A stretch of DNA of 64,000 nucleotides from Lepidurus packardi (GCA_023053545.1 JAKZAN010000055.1:62001-126000), one strand, 5' to 3'. Numbered from the stretch's first letter, positions 8,656 through 15,974 are shown. Notes: a model not told the origin generated them from the sequence alone. Numbers and translations: made by a program.

Positions 8656-9489
8656 ATGAGTATTAACAATCAAATAATTGAAGAAAACAGAGCCTTGTAC
8701 GATAGTGTAGGAAGCATTTATCCAGCACACGAAGCAGTAAATATTTCAAAAGAAATCATAAACGACATCACCTGTCATTGGTTTAAACCAACCAATAGCA
8801 AAACTAATGAATTGGTTATTTATGTACACGGAGGAGGATATGCCATTGGTTCATTTCAATCTCATAAAGCAATGGTTTCTCATTTTGCCAACGGTTTAGA
8901 AAGAACCATTCTTTTTGTTGAATATTCTTTAGCACCCGAAAAACCATATCCAAACGGTTTAAACGATGTAGTGAATATTTATCAATGGGCAACAGTAAAG
9001 TTTGCAAATCATCAATTGTATTTAATGGGCGATAGTGCAGGTGGTGGTTTGGTTATTGCTTGTGTAAATGAAATAAATCTTCAAATACTAAAATCGCCCA
9101 AAGCCATTGCTTTAATTTCGCCTTGGTACAATTTGGAAACCAACAATCCATCTTCCGAAAGTCGCCAACATTTAGACCAAATCTTAAACAAAGAAATGGT
9201 TCAGAATTTTGCTTATGCTTATGCAGGTAGCGATTTATCAAAAGCTGACCCAAGCCAAATTCAATTTAATAGTTTTCCTCCTGTTTTTGTGGGCGTGGGA
9301 ACTAACGAAATTTTGTTTGACGATGCGTTTAATTTTTTCGATATGGTTTATAAGATTCAAGAAAATACCCAGTTGAAAATTTACAGCGGACAAGGACACG
9401 TATTAACGCAATTAAATATTTCAAGCACTGCAGCTCAAGATTTAATTATTAATATTAACAACTTTTTTAACACAACAGAAAATGTATAG
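8656..9489 (+). CDS. alpha/beta hydrolase, HSL-type esterase
   Basis: A 277-residue hydrolase without signal peptide. The oxyanion-hole motif VHGGGYAIGS lies near residues 54-63, the nucleophile motif MGDSAGGG near 124-131, and the aspartate/histidine pair is plausible in FDDAFNFF (near 222) and SGQGHVLTQL (near 247). The HGGG plus GDSAGG pair marks the hormone-sensitive lipase family (short-chain esterases, acetyl-hydrolases). It overlaps the following YCII-like gene by 8 bases, so the two are cotranslated. It sits in cassette 3 after the AraC regulator. Substrate cannot be told from sequence. Confidence 0.88.
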   Translation: MSINNQIIEENRALYDSVGSIYPAHEAVNISKEIINDITCHWFKPTNSKTNELVIYVHGGGYAIGSFQSHKAMVSHFANGLERTILFVEYSLAPEKPYPNGLNDVVNIYQWATVKFANHQLYLMGDSAGGGLVIACVNEINLQILKSPKAIALISPWYNLETNNPSSESRQHLDQILNKEMVQNFAYAYAGSDLSKADPSQIQFNSFPPVFVGVGTNEILFDDAFNFFDMVYKIQENTQLKIYSGQGHVLTQLNISSTAAQDLIININNFFNTTENV

Positions 9490-9754
9490 AATATTAGTTT
9501 TAATCTCCTTATCGGACACCGGAATTCAGACAATAATATCAAATCCTGAATTACCCAAAAAGGAAATGGAATTCGTCAACAAATGGAAAGAAGAAAATAT
9601 TTTGGAAAGTTTTTATATTTCAGTTTCAAAAAAAGATGCAGTCTTAATATTTCAAAATATTGACGAAACCAAGACGAAGGAACTTATTGAGATTTTGCCT
9701 TACTTTCCGTATATGGAAAAAATTGAATATCACAATTTAAACAAACAGTTTTAA
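9482..9754 (+). CDS. YCII-related / muconolactone isomerase-like small protein
   Basis: A 90-residue protein (MYRILVLISLSDTGIQTII at the start) with the ferredoxin-like pattern of YCII and muconolactone delta-isomerase-like proteins: an N-terminal beta strand, NPELPKKEMEFVNKWKEENILESFYISVSKKDAVLIF in the middle and LPYFPYME near the end. Such proteins are dimeric, and their functions are mostly unknown. It starts inside the last codons of the esterase gene (8-base overlap). It is the last gene of cassette 3; attC-like site 3 begins about 70 bases downstream. Confidence 0.6.
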   Translation: MYRILVLISLSDTGIQTIISNPELPKKEMEFVNKWKEENILESFYISVSKKDAVLIFQNIDETKTKELIEILPYFPYMEKIEYHNLNKQF

Positions 9755-9824
9755 TCATAGTTGGCTTGGCAGATAACCTTTAGAACGACATTAAACTTTT
9801 GTCAGCGAACCGACAGAAAGCACA

Positions 9825-9956
9825 GCAGGTAACAGCAGTTTGGCAAAATGGCGGGTTTAGTGCTAAATTGAACATTTGGTTTTAAAAAGAAGTTTAGTTC
9901 TAAATTGAAAGTAAGTGCTTCAAAAACCGCCACTTCGCCAAGCTGCGAAACGACGT
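9825..9956 (+). repeat. attC-like site 3, interrupted by IS copy 3
   Basis: The R''-like box GCAGGTAAC (9825-9833) is the exact reverse complement of the cassette 3 start GTTACCTGC (7841-7849). The 5' arm AGTTTGGCAAAATGGCGG pairs with the 3' arm CCGCCACTTCGCCAAGCT. The loop contains two near-copies of TTTAGTgCTAAATTGAA. The 3' arm ends GCGAAACG then ACGT at the IS junction. Confidence 0.72.
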
Positions 9957-11670
9957 CAGGCTGTGAATAAACCCCATTTTTCCTTCAAAAACAAAGTGTG
10001 AGACACGCATAAACTGCTTCTAAGCAATGCTAAATTTTGAAGTAAGTTGGTTTTTCCAAAATGCGAAATGAGCTAAAAACAACTTTAAACAAGTCGTTTT
10101 TATCAAAAACAAGACCCTTCTCTTGTAAGGCGAGTTCCAGGTCTTGAGTTTCAGCAGTAAATCGGGCACGCCGAGGATATTGATGCTGCGTGTGAGGTTG
10201 TAAACCAACATAATCAAGCTGTGTTCGCCGTTTACTTTCTCCAATCCTGTTAAATCCGTGTAATTGTAGCCCCATTTTCGCTTAATCGTGCCAAAAATGT
10301 GTTCGTTGATTTCCTGCCGCTTGCGGTATAGCTGGGGGTTGGCTTTGTAGCGCTCGAGGTTCTCTTCTACTGCCTCGGCATATTGGCTGCGATCCAGTTC
10401 CCTTCCGCCCTTTCTACTGGTGCATAAATCCTTCACAGGACAGGTTTTGCAGGCTGGCGTGCGGTACTTTTGGAACTGATAGCCACTTTCCTCGGTTCGG
10501 CCGGTTTTCTTGTGCCAACGCCCCGTCGTGCTCAGGGTTTGTCCTTGCGGACAGGTGTAGGTATTCGACTGTTTGTCGTAGGTAAATTTCGATACAAAAT
10601 ACTCAGGTTGCGTACCGTTTTCGTTGCTCTTGCCTTGATCGGGAACCGCAACAATCGTAGTGATGTCGTGGTTTTTGCAGGTGTCCAGTTCGCGTCCGTT
10701 GTGGTAGCCTTTGTCAACCAAGGCCGTAAAAGTTTCAATTTCCAAGTTTTCCTTGGCTTCGATGGCAATGGCCGAAAGTGCGTTTCTATCGTTCCGATTG
10801 ATCGTATGCGTGGCAACAACCAAGTTATATTTGTCATCCACCGCAGCCTGAATATTGTAGGCTATCTCGACCACTTGCCCTTGAACCAACAGCGCTCTGG
10901 CATCTGAATCGGTGGTGCTGATTTGAGGTTCGCCGCTGGCTTTTAACTGCGTTTCAAGCAGTTCATAGTTGATCTTGTTGTGCTTTAAACGCTCGAGTTT
11001 TTGTTGGATGTTTGTAACAGCCGTTGATTTTTCTTGGCTGTCGTTTTGGTCCAATGCCGCTAGATATTCCTGCGTTTTTGCTTCGATATAGGCTAAGTGT
11101 TTGTCGATTTTCTTTTGGTTGAAGTTGGACTTTTTTCCGTTATGCGCTCGGGATTTTGTGCCGTCAATCGCGATGGTTTCGCCACCAATTAGGTTTGCAT
11201 CTTTCAGAAACGACACAAACAATTTGAAGAGCTGCCGCAGCGCTTTTGGGTTGTCCTTCCTAAAATCAGCTATTGAGTGATAGTTCGGTCGGCGTGCTTC
11301 CACCAACCACTGCATTTCCAAATTGCGTTGGCACTCCTTCTCCAATCGTCTGGAACTTCTGATGCCATTTATATACCCATACAAATAGATCTTTAGAAAC
11401 AACTGCGTTTCAAAACTTGGCCGACCTTCGGTTTTCAGCACATTTACCTCAAAACCTAGCTTTTCTAAATCTATACTATTAACAAATGCGTCAATAAAAC
11501 GCACTGGATTGTCAGCAGAAATGGTATCTTCCAGACTGCTCAAATTAAACTGATTGCGGGAAATTCCTTGGATATGTTGCATGTATAAATATAATTAGCT
11601 CGGGTATTTCCTACAAGTTTTTTGCTATATTTGTTTGAGGACGGTGGAAGGTTTTTTCACAGTCTGACGT
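9953..11670 (-). mobile_element. IS1182-type insertion sequence, copy 3 (1718 bp)
   Basis: Left end ACGTCAGGCTGTGAA, right end TTCACAGTCTGACGT. Its left end matches copy 1 and its right end matches the deleted relative at 12254-12676 (GGTGGAAGG instead of TGTGGACG), so it is a mosaic. A TATATTTG box at 11626-11633 faces outward into cassette 4. The outer flanks join to an AACGACGTTAGC core. Confidence 0.85.
10020..11582 (-). CDS. IS1182 family transposase
   Basis: A complete 520-residue transposase with D140, D290 and E427. The N-terminus carries changes shared with the deleted element (N10 in SRNQFNL; GFEVNVLK at 43-50), the centre shares KY at 251-252 with copy 2, and the C-terminus is identical to copy 1. 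No frame breaks. Confidence 0.93.
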   Translation of the reverse strand: MQHIQGISRNQFNLSSLEDTISADNPVRFIDAFVNSIDLEKLGFEVNVLKTEGRPSFETQLFLKIYLYGYINGIRSSRRLEKECQRNLEMQWLVEARRPNYHSIADFRKDNPKALRQLFKLFVSFLKDANLIGGETIAIDGTKSRAHNGKKSNFNQKKIDKHLAYIEAKTQEYLAALDQNDSQEKSTAVTNIQQKLERLKHNKINYELLETQLKASGEPQISTTDSDARALLVQGQVVEIAYNIQAAVDDKYNLVVATHTINRNDRNALSAIAIEAKENLEIETFTALVDKGYHNGRELDTCKNHDITTIVAVPDQGKSNENGTQPEYFVSKFTYDKQSNTYTCPQGQTLSTTGRWHKKTGRTEESGYQFQKYRTPACKTCPVKDLCTSRKGGRELDRSQYAEAVEENLERYKANPQLYRKRQEINEHIFGTIKRKWGYNYTDLTGLEKVNGEHSLIMLVYNLTRSINILGVPDLLLKLKTWNSPYKRRVLFLIKTTCLKLFLAHFAFWKNQLTSKFSIA

Positions 11671-11705
11671 TAGCACCAATGGTAGGACGACATAACAACA
11701 GACCA

Positions 11706-12099
11706 ATGACAAACATAAAAGCAATTTACTTTTTGACACTTTTGACTTTCACATTAACTGCGTGTGAACAGACAAAAAGTGACAGAACTATACTTGGAAA
11801 TCATACGCTGAACAAGAACTTAAATCGGCACTTACCGACAAATCCCAACACAACGTAATTGATAACAAGACTTCAATTATTAAAGACAGTTTGACTGCAA
11901 TAAACGTAGCAGAACCAATTCTTTTCAGCATTCACGGCAAAGACAACATTAATAAACAGCGACCATATGAAATTTACTTCATTGACAGTTATTGGGTAAT
12001 TGGTGGAACACTTCCAAAAGAATATTTAGGCGGGACACTTTTTTAATAATCATTGACTCAAGAGACTGTAAAATAATTAGAATAACTCACGGAAAATGA
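11706..12099 (+). pseudogene. NTF2-fold immunity-like lipoprotein, frameshifted
   Basis: Cassette 4 cargo. The start MTNIKAIYFLTLLTFTLTAC is a lipoprotein signal with lipobox LTAC. The frame breaks near 11800, continues KSALTDKSQHNVIDNKTS and YEIYFIDSYWVIGGTLP, then LGGT, breaks again in the T-run near 12040, and ends IIIDSRDCKIIRITHGK with TGA at 12097-12099. The YWVIGGTLP...GGTF.I.ID...G..I...HGK pattern is that of the NTF2-fold immunity protein family. Such proteins usually neutralise a polymorphic toxin, but no toxin gene is nearby. Joined length is about 130 residues. Both indels lie in or near short homopolymers. Confidence 0.6.
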
Positions 12100-12127
12100 C
12101 AACGACAGACCGACACGAACGAACCAC

Positions 12128-12257
12128 TGGTGCTAACAGGCGTTTGGCAAAAAAGCGGGTTCAGTGGTTAATTGAAGCTTTGTGCTTCGTTTCAAGTTCA
12201 GTGCTTGCAGACAGTTCAGTGCTTCGAAGTCCGCTTCTTCGCCAAGCGCCAAAACGT
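12128..12257 (+). repeat. attC-like site 4, interrupted by the deleted IS
   Basis: TGGTGCTAAC (12128-12137) is the reverse complement of the cassette 4 start GTTAGCACCA (11669-11678). The 5' arm GGCGTTTGGCAAAAAAGCGG pairs with the 3' arm CCGCTTCTTCGCCAAGCGCC with only wobble-type differences. The 3' arm ends CAAA then ACGT at the junction. It starts 28 bases after the stop of the immunity-like gene. Confidence 0.72.
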
Positions 12258-12676
12258 CAGGCTGTGAATAAACCCCATTTTCCCTTCAAAAACAAAGTCT
12301 GAGACACGCATAAACTGCTTCTAAGCAATGCTAAATTTTGAAGTAAGGGTTGCTCCAGAATGCAAAAATGCGCCGTTTATACAAGCATACAAAGATCTAC
12401 AAAAACAGCTATGTTTCAAAACTCGGCCGACCTTCGGTTTTCAGCACATCTACCTCAAACGTGAGCTTTTTTAAATCTATACTATTAACAAATGCGTCAA
12501 TAAAACGCACTGGATTATCAGCAGAAATGGTATCTTCCAGACTGCTCAAATTAAACTGATTGCGGGAAATTCCTTGGATGTATTGCATTTATAAACATAG
12601 TTATTTCGGGTATTTCCTACAGGTTTTTTGCTATATTTGTTTGAGGACGGTGGAAGGTTTTTTCACAGTCTGACGT
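12254..12676. mobile_element. internally deleted relative of the IS1182-type element (423 bp)
   Basis: Both ends match the full copies (ACGTCAGGCTGTGAA and TTCACAGTCTGACGT). About 90 bases of the left end are kept, then the sequence jumps to the region encoding transposase residues 1 to about 65 at the right end; roughly 1.3 kb is missing. The remaining coding DNA has diverged (for example EVDVLK for EVNVLK), so the deletion is not recent. It is inserted at the same core position as the full copies, so it may be mobilised in trans as a non-autonomous element, or be a copy that decayed in place. Confidence 0.8.
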
Positions 12677-12769
12677 TGTGTGCTAGTTTAGCAGAAAATT
12701 TACGGTGAAAAGAAAACTGAAAAAATAAATAATGTGATTTGGAATCTTATTCCGAAAAAATAAATCAAA

Positions 12770-13153
12770 ATGCAGACAAATTATAAATTGACTTCAACTT
12801 TAGGCGAAATATTTGTCTATGTTATTTATATAATCGGAATTGGATTTACAGGCTTTCTAATCTACAGTGTAATAATAAAAGATACAAGCGGAATTTTGAC
12901 TTGTTTACTGCTAATTCTGTTTTTCTATTTTGCTTTTATCACTAAAATTCTGAAATTTAAAAATGTCACTTTTGACAATAAATCGATTTATTTAGAAGAC
13001 GAAAATATTTCACTAAAAGAAGTAAAAAGCATTAAACTTGGAGAAATAATATTCCGCAAAAATGGAAAAGAAGTAAAAATAAATTACAACTATTTTTATG
13101 CCAAAAATTATAAAAAGCTTACAGAATATTACGAAACTGAAAATAAATCATAA
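12770..13153 (+). CDS. hypothetical two-helix membrane protein (cassette 5)
   Basis: A 127-residue protein. Two membrane segments (about residues 13-33 and 43-58) are followed by a basic soluble domain with VTFDNKSIYLEDENISLKEVK and IIFRKNGKEVKINYNYF, an arrangement like small PH-fold membrane proteins (STM3941-like or bPH), but I cannot name a family with confidence. It lies in cassette 5, starting 94 bases after the cassette boundary. The truncated attC-like site 5 begins 10 bases after its stop. Confidence 0.7.
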   Translation: MQTNYKLTSTLGEIFVYVIYIIGIGFTGFLIYSVIIKDTSGILTCLLLILFFYFAFITKILKFKNVTFDNKSIYLEDENISLKEVKSIKLGEIIFRKNGKEVKINYNYFYAKNYKKLTEYYETENKS

Positions 13154-13163
13154 ATAAAAAACC

Positions 13164-13257
13164 AGCACACAACATCCACTACAACGGATTTGGGCATTTG
13201 GCTTAATGGAAAAATGGTCTTGTATTTGGTAAGATTTGTGCATAGTGGAAAAAACCC
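13164..13257 (+). repeat. attC-like site 5, 3' half missing
   Basis: AGCACACAAC (13164-13173) is the reverse complement of the cassette 5 start GTTGTGTGCT (12675-12684). The following CTACAACGGATTTGGGC and GGCTTAATGGAAA are shared with site 6 at 18061-18190 (there on the minus strand). The expected 3' arm and AACGTT core are absent; instead the sequence runs into hairpin repeat C at 13258. Confidence 0.65.
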
Positions 13258-13302
13258 CGCTCCGCAAAGTCTCCTGACTTCGCGGCTTATCGCGCCGGCA
13301 AC
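13258..13302. repeat. hairpin repeat family C, copy 2
   Basis: CCGCAAAGTC-TCCT-GACTTCGCGG gives a near-perfect 10-bp stem, followed by CTTATCGCGCCGGCAAC. The same repeat is at 831-875. Here its right end forms the last codons and TAA stop of the cyclophilin gene on the minus strand, so the stem also lies right after that stop and may act in 3' end formation. Confidence 0.8.
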
Positions 13303-13937
13303 ACGTATGCCTTTCGAATCAAATCCAATTTGGGATGGGTTTTGTAGAATAAAGTCCTATTTTGATACAAGTTGGGATCGCTCATCGGGTATTCTGCATA
13401 ATCGGAATACAGCTGATCGACTACCGCCATACCTTTCACAACCCGACCAAACGCCGGGAATCCGATAACTTCTTCCATGTTGATCGTATCCAATGAACGA
13501 TTGTCCTTCAAGTTTATAAAAACTTCTAAATCGCGGCTTTCTTGGCCCGAACGGGCAAAAGAAACCGTTCCGCGCAAATTCGGCAATTTTACCGGCTCAT
13601 CTGGAATTTTCTTCTGCCGCCATTTGTTCATGGCAATGGTATCTGTATTGCCAAATTGCGCCACAAAACCGGCAACAACACGATAGAAGATTGCATTGTC
13701 ATAATAATTGTGCTGACACAATTGATAAAACCGATCAGCAGCAGCGGGCGAATTTGAACGATCTACTGCAATATCAAAATCGCCTTTTGTGGTTTCGAAC
13801 CGCACCACGAAGCTTGGTGGCGCTTGCTCATCTAACCATTTTTGGTCGAACTCTGGATTTTTACAAGATGAAATTAGCAGCAAAACAGCCGCAAAAGCGA
13901 TAATTTGACGACAAGTTCCTAAAAGTGTAATTTTCAT
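13287..13937 (-). CDS. cyclophilin-type peptidyl-prolyl isomerase lipoprotein
   Basis: Taking the ATG at 13937 gives a 216-residue protein starting MKITLLGTCRQIIAFAAVLL with lipobox LISSC, so a periplasmic or outer-membrane lipoprotein; the longer frame from 13982 would bury this signal. The cyclophilin core is visible: FETTKGDFDIAV, then NAIFYRVVAGFVAQFGN, LRGTVSFAR, and FGRVVKGMAVVDQL. These enzymes speed proline cis-trans isomerisation during folding in the envelope. The last five codons (VLPAR) come from hairpin repeat C, which suggests the native C-terminus was altered by the repeat. It is single-gene and divergent from etfB. Confidence 0.88.
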   Translation of the reverse strand: MKITLLGTCRQIIAFAAVLLLISSCKNPEFDQKWLDEQAPPSFVVRFETTKGDFDIAVDRSNSPAAADRFYQLCQHNYYDNAIFYRVVAGFVAQFGNTDTIAMNKWRQKKIPDEPVKLPNLRGTVSFARSGQESRDLEVFINLKDNRSLDTINMEEVIGFPAFGRVVKGMAVVDQLYSDYAEYPMSDPNLYQNRTLFYKTHPKLDLIRKAYVLPAR

Positions 13938-14101
13938 AATGCAACATTCGTTTTTCAAATGTATGAAAAGGCGGCCGTTCAACGAACGTTAAAAAGCAAC
14001 GAAATCGTTATAATACAGAAAAATATTATGCGTGCATAGTTCTTTTTTAAATTTTATTCTTTAAATTCGTACCCTAAAAATTCCACATTAATTACTATAA
14101 A

Positions 14102-14848
14102 ATGAAAATATTAGTTTGCATCAGCCACGTGCCTGATACTACTTCAAAAATTAATTTTACCAACGGTGATTCAGAGTTTGATGCCAATGGGGTTCAGTTT
14201 GTAATCAATCCGAATGATGAATTTGGCTTAACCCGTGCCATTTGGTTTCAGGAGCAGCAAGGTGCAAATGTCACTGTTGTGAATGTGGGCGGACCGGAGA
14301 CGGAAGCTACATTGCGAAAAGCATTGGCAATTGGTGCAAACGAAGCAATTCGTGTGAATGCAAATCCAACTGATGGTTTCTTCGTGGCCAAGCAATTGGC
14401 TGAAGTGATCAAAAATGGCGGATATGATTTGGTAATTGCTGGAAAAGAATCATTGGATTACAACGGCGGTATGGTGCCTGGAATGGTGGCAGCATTAACC
14501 GATGCTAATTTTGTGAATTCTTGTATTTCACTAACAGTTGATGGAACGAGCGCAAAAGCAATCCGTGAAATTGACGGTGGAAAAGAAACTGTTTCTACTA
14601 CACTGCCATTAATTATTGGTGGTCAGAAAGGATTGGTTGAAGAGAAAGACTTGCGCATTCCGAATATGCGTGGCATCATGACGGCAAGAACAAAAGCATT
14701 GACCATTTTGGAGCCTGTTGGAGCTGACGCAAAAACAAAATCGGTTAAGTTTGAAAAACCAGCACCGAAATCGGCTGTGAAAATGTTTGCACCAGACGAT
14801 TTGGATGGTTTGATTAGTGCACTTCACAACGAGGCAAAAGTACTTTAG
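14102..14848 (+). CDS. etfB: electron transfer flavoprotein subunit beta
   Basis: A 248-residue protein starting MKILVCISHVPDTTSKINF, the standard EtfB/FixA N-terminus. AMP-binding-type features are seen in NVGGPETEATLRKALAIGANEA and VIAGKESLDYNGGMVPGMVA; PLIIGGQKGLVEEKDLRIPNMRGIM matches the conserved EtfB C-terminal segment. Together with EtfA it forms the soluble heterodimer carrying electrons from acyl-CoA dehydrogenases to the quinone pool. etfA follows 132 bases downstream, separated by an intergenic repeat, and the two are very likely one operon. Confidence 0.95.
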   Translation: MKILVCISHVPDTTSKINFTNGDSEFDANGVQFVINPNDEFGLTRAIWFQEQQGANVTVVNVGGPETEATLRKALAIGANEAIRVNANPTDGFFVAKQLAEVIKNGGYDLVIAGKESLDYNGGMVPGMVAALTDANFVNSCISLTVDGTSAKAIREIDGGKETVSTTLPLIIGGQKGLVEEKDLRIPNMRGIMTARTKALTILEPVGADAKTKSVKFEKPAPKSAVKMFAPDDLDGLISALHNEAKVL

Positions 14849-14858
14849 AAATCTGATG

Positions 14859-14944
14859 TCGCGTTAGGGATTGAAGCGGTATCCTTTTTTTGTAAAAAAA
14901 AGATATAGCGAAAAGCCCGGCCCGCTTTTTCTGCGGGAACGCCC
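14859..14944. repeat. intergenic repeat family A, copy 1
   Basis: Starts TCGCGTTAGGGATTG, contains ATCCTTTTT, GATATAGCGAAAAGCC and a GC hairpin (CCCGCttttt..GCGGG) and ends GAACGCC. A second copy is at 58987-59084. It fills the gap between etfB and etfA. Confidence 0.75.
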
Positions 14945-14980
14945 AAAACAAAAAAATATAAAAAATTAAAATATTTCATC

Positions 14981-15946
14981 ATGTCTATATTGATATATGC
15001 CGAATCGGCTGAGGGAAAATTTAAAAAAGTAGCGTTTGAATTGGCTGCCTACGGAAAAAAAGTAGCAGAATCGATGGGAACGACAGTCACTGCACTGGCT
15101 ATTAACGTTAGCGATGTTTCGGAATTGTCGAAATATGGCGTTGACAAAGTGTTGAAAGTTTCGAACGACCAATTGAATGCTTTTTCAGCGAAAGCTTATG
15201 CTGACGTTTTGAAACAAGCGGCACAAAAGGAAGGCAGCAAGATTATTGTGCTTTCGACTACAACGGACAGTTTGTATTTGGCGCCTCTTGCAGCTGTTGC
15301 TTTGGACGCTGGTTATGCTTCTAATGTAGTGGGATTGCCGGAAAGCACATCGCCATTTCAGGTGAAACGCCACGCATTTTCGAACAAAGCTTTTACGGTT
15401 ACGGAAATTGCAACTGATATTAAGATTTTAGGTCTTTCAAAAAACTCTTATGGGATTTTTGAAAGCGCATCGAACATGACTTCAGAAGATTTTTCGCCAG
15501 CAATTAGCGCGAATGATTTTGGTGTGAAAACAGAATCGGTTGACCGTACGGTTGGGAAAGTAACCATTGCAGACGCTGACATTGTTGTTTCTGGCGGACG
15601 CGGGTTGAAAGGGCCTGAAAATTGGGGTTTAATTGAAGATCTTGCGGGTGCTCTTGGCGCTGCAACTGCATGTTCAAAGCCAGTTTCTGACTTGGGTTGG
15701 AGGCCACATAGTGAGCACGTTGGGCAAACTGGAAAGCCGGTTGCTTCTAACTTGTATATCGCGGTTGGGGTTTCTGGCGCGATTCAGCACATTGCGGGAA
15801 TCAATTCGAGCAAAGTGAAAGTTGTGATTAATGCCGATGCTGATGCACCGTTTTTTAAAGTAGCAGATTATGGGATTGTGGGCGATGCGTTCGACATTTT
15901 GCCACGATTGACAGAAAAAATAAAAGCGTTCAAAGCGAATAATTAA
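14981..15946 (+). CDS. etfA: electron transfer flavoprotein subunit alpha
   Basis: A 321-residue protein. The N-terminal half starts MSILIYAESAEGKFKKVAFE, typical of EtfA/FixB. The C-terminal FAD-binding domain is clear: VVSGGRGLKGPENWGLIEDLAGALGAATACS-like sequence at about 205-235, the WRPHSEHVGQTGKPVAS-like loop near 245-260, and VGVSGAIQHIAGI near 265-278. It binds FAD and pairs with EtfB. It lies downstream of etfB in the same direction, and a terminator follows. Confidence 0.95.
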   Translation: MSILIYAESAEGKFKKVAFELAAYGKKVAESMGTTVTALAINVSDVSELSKYGVDKVLKVSNDQLNAFSAKAYADVLKQAAQKEGSKIIVLSTTTDSLYLAPLAAVALDAGYASNVVGLPESTSPFQVKRHAFSNKAFTVTEIATDIKILGLSKNSYGIFESASNMTSEDFSPAISANDFGVKTESVDRTVGKVTIADADIVVSGGRGLKGPENWGLIEDLAGALGAATACSKPVSDLGWRPHSEHVGQTGKPVASNLYIAVGVSGAIQHIAGINSSKVKVVINADADAPFFKVADYGIVGDAFDILPRLTEKIKAFKANN

Positions 15947-15974
15947 TAAATTTAAGCTTTACCTTACAATTATT

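Larger units (their letters stand above)
1025..13257 (+). mobile_element. integron-type gene-cassette array (CALIN-like), IS-interrupted
   Basis: Five units follow one another: 1025-1453, 3167-6128, 7842-9955, 11670-12256 and 12676-13257. Each has cargo genes and then an imperfect hairpin starting with an R''-like box ending in AAC. The first bases of each unit are the reverse complement of that box: GTTATAAC, GTTAGCAGAA, GTTACCTGC, GTTAGCACCA and GTTGTGTGCT. This is the rule seen in integron cassettes, where R' and R'' of the circular cassette pair. Four of the five sites are filled by IS copies. No tyrosine recombinase or attI is in the window, so the array fits the term 'cluster of attC sites lacking an integrase', or the integrase lies outside. 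The assignment is inference from structure; no database comparison was possible. Confidence 0.7.

Noticed and set aside
12096-12302. 68-codon frame across attC-like site 4 and the IS left end
   Set aside because: It runs through the hairpin arms and the IS end, so it is open by chance.
1325-13257. Reading the hairpins as simple intrinsic terminators
   Set aside because: They are about 130 nt with long loops and no T-run, and their outer boxes match the start of the same unit, which terminators would not do.
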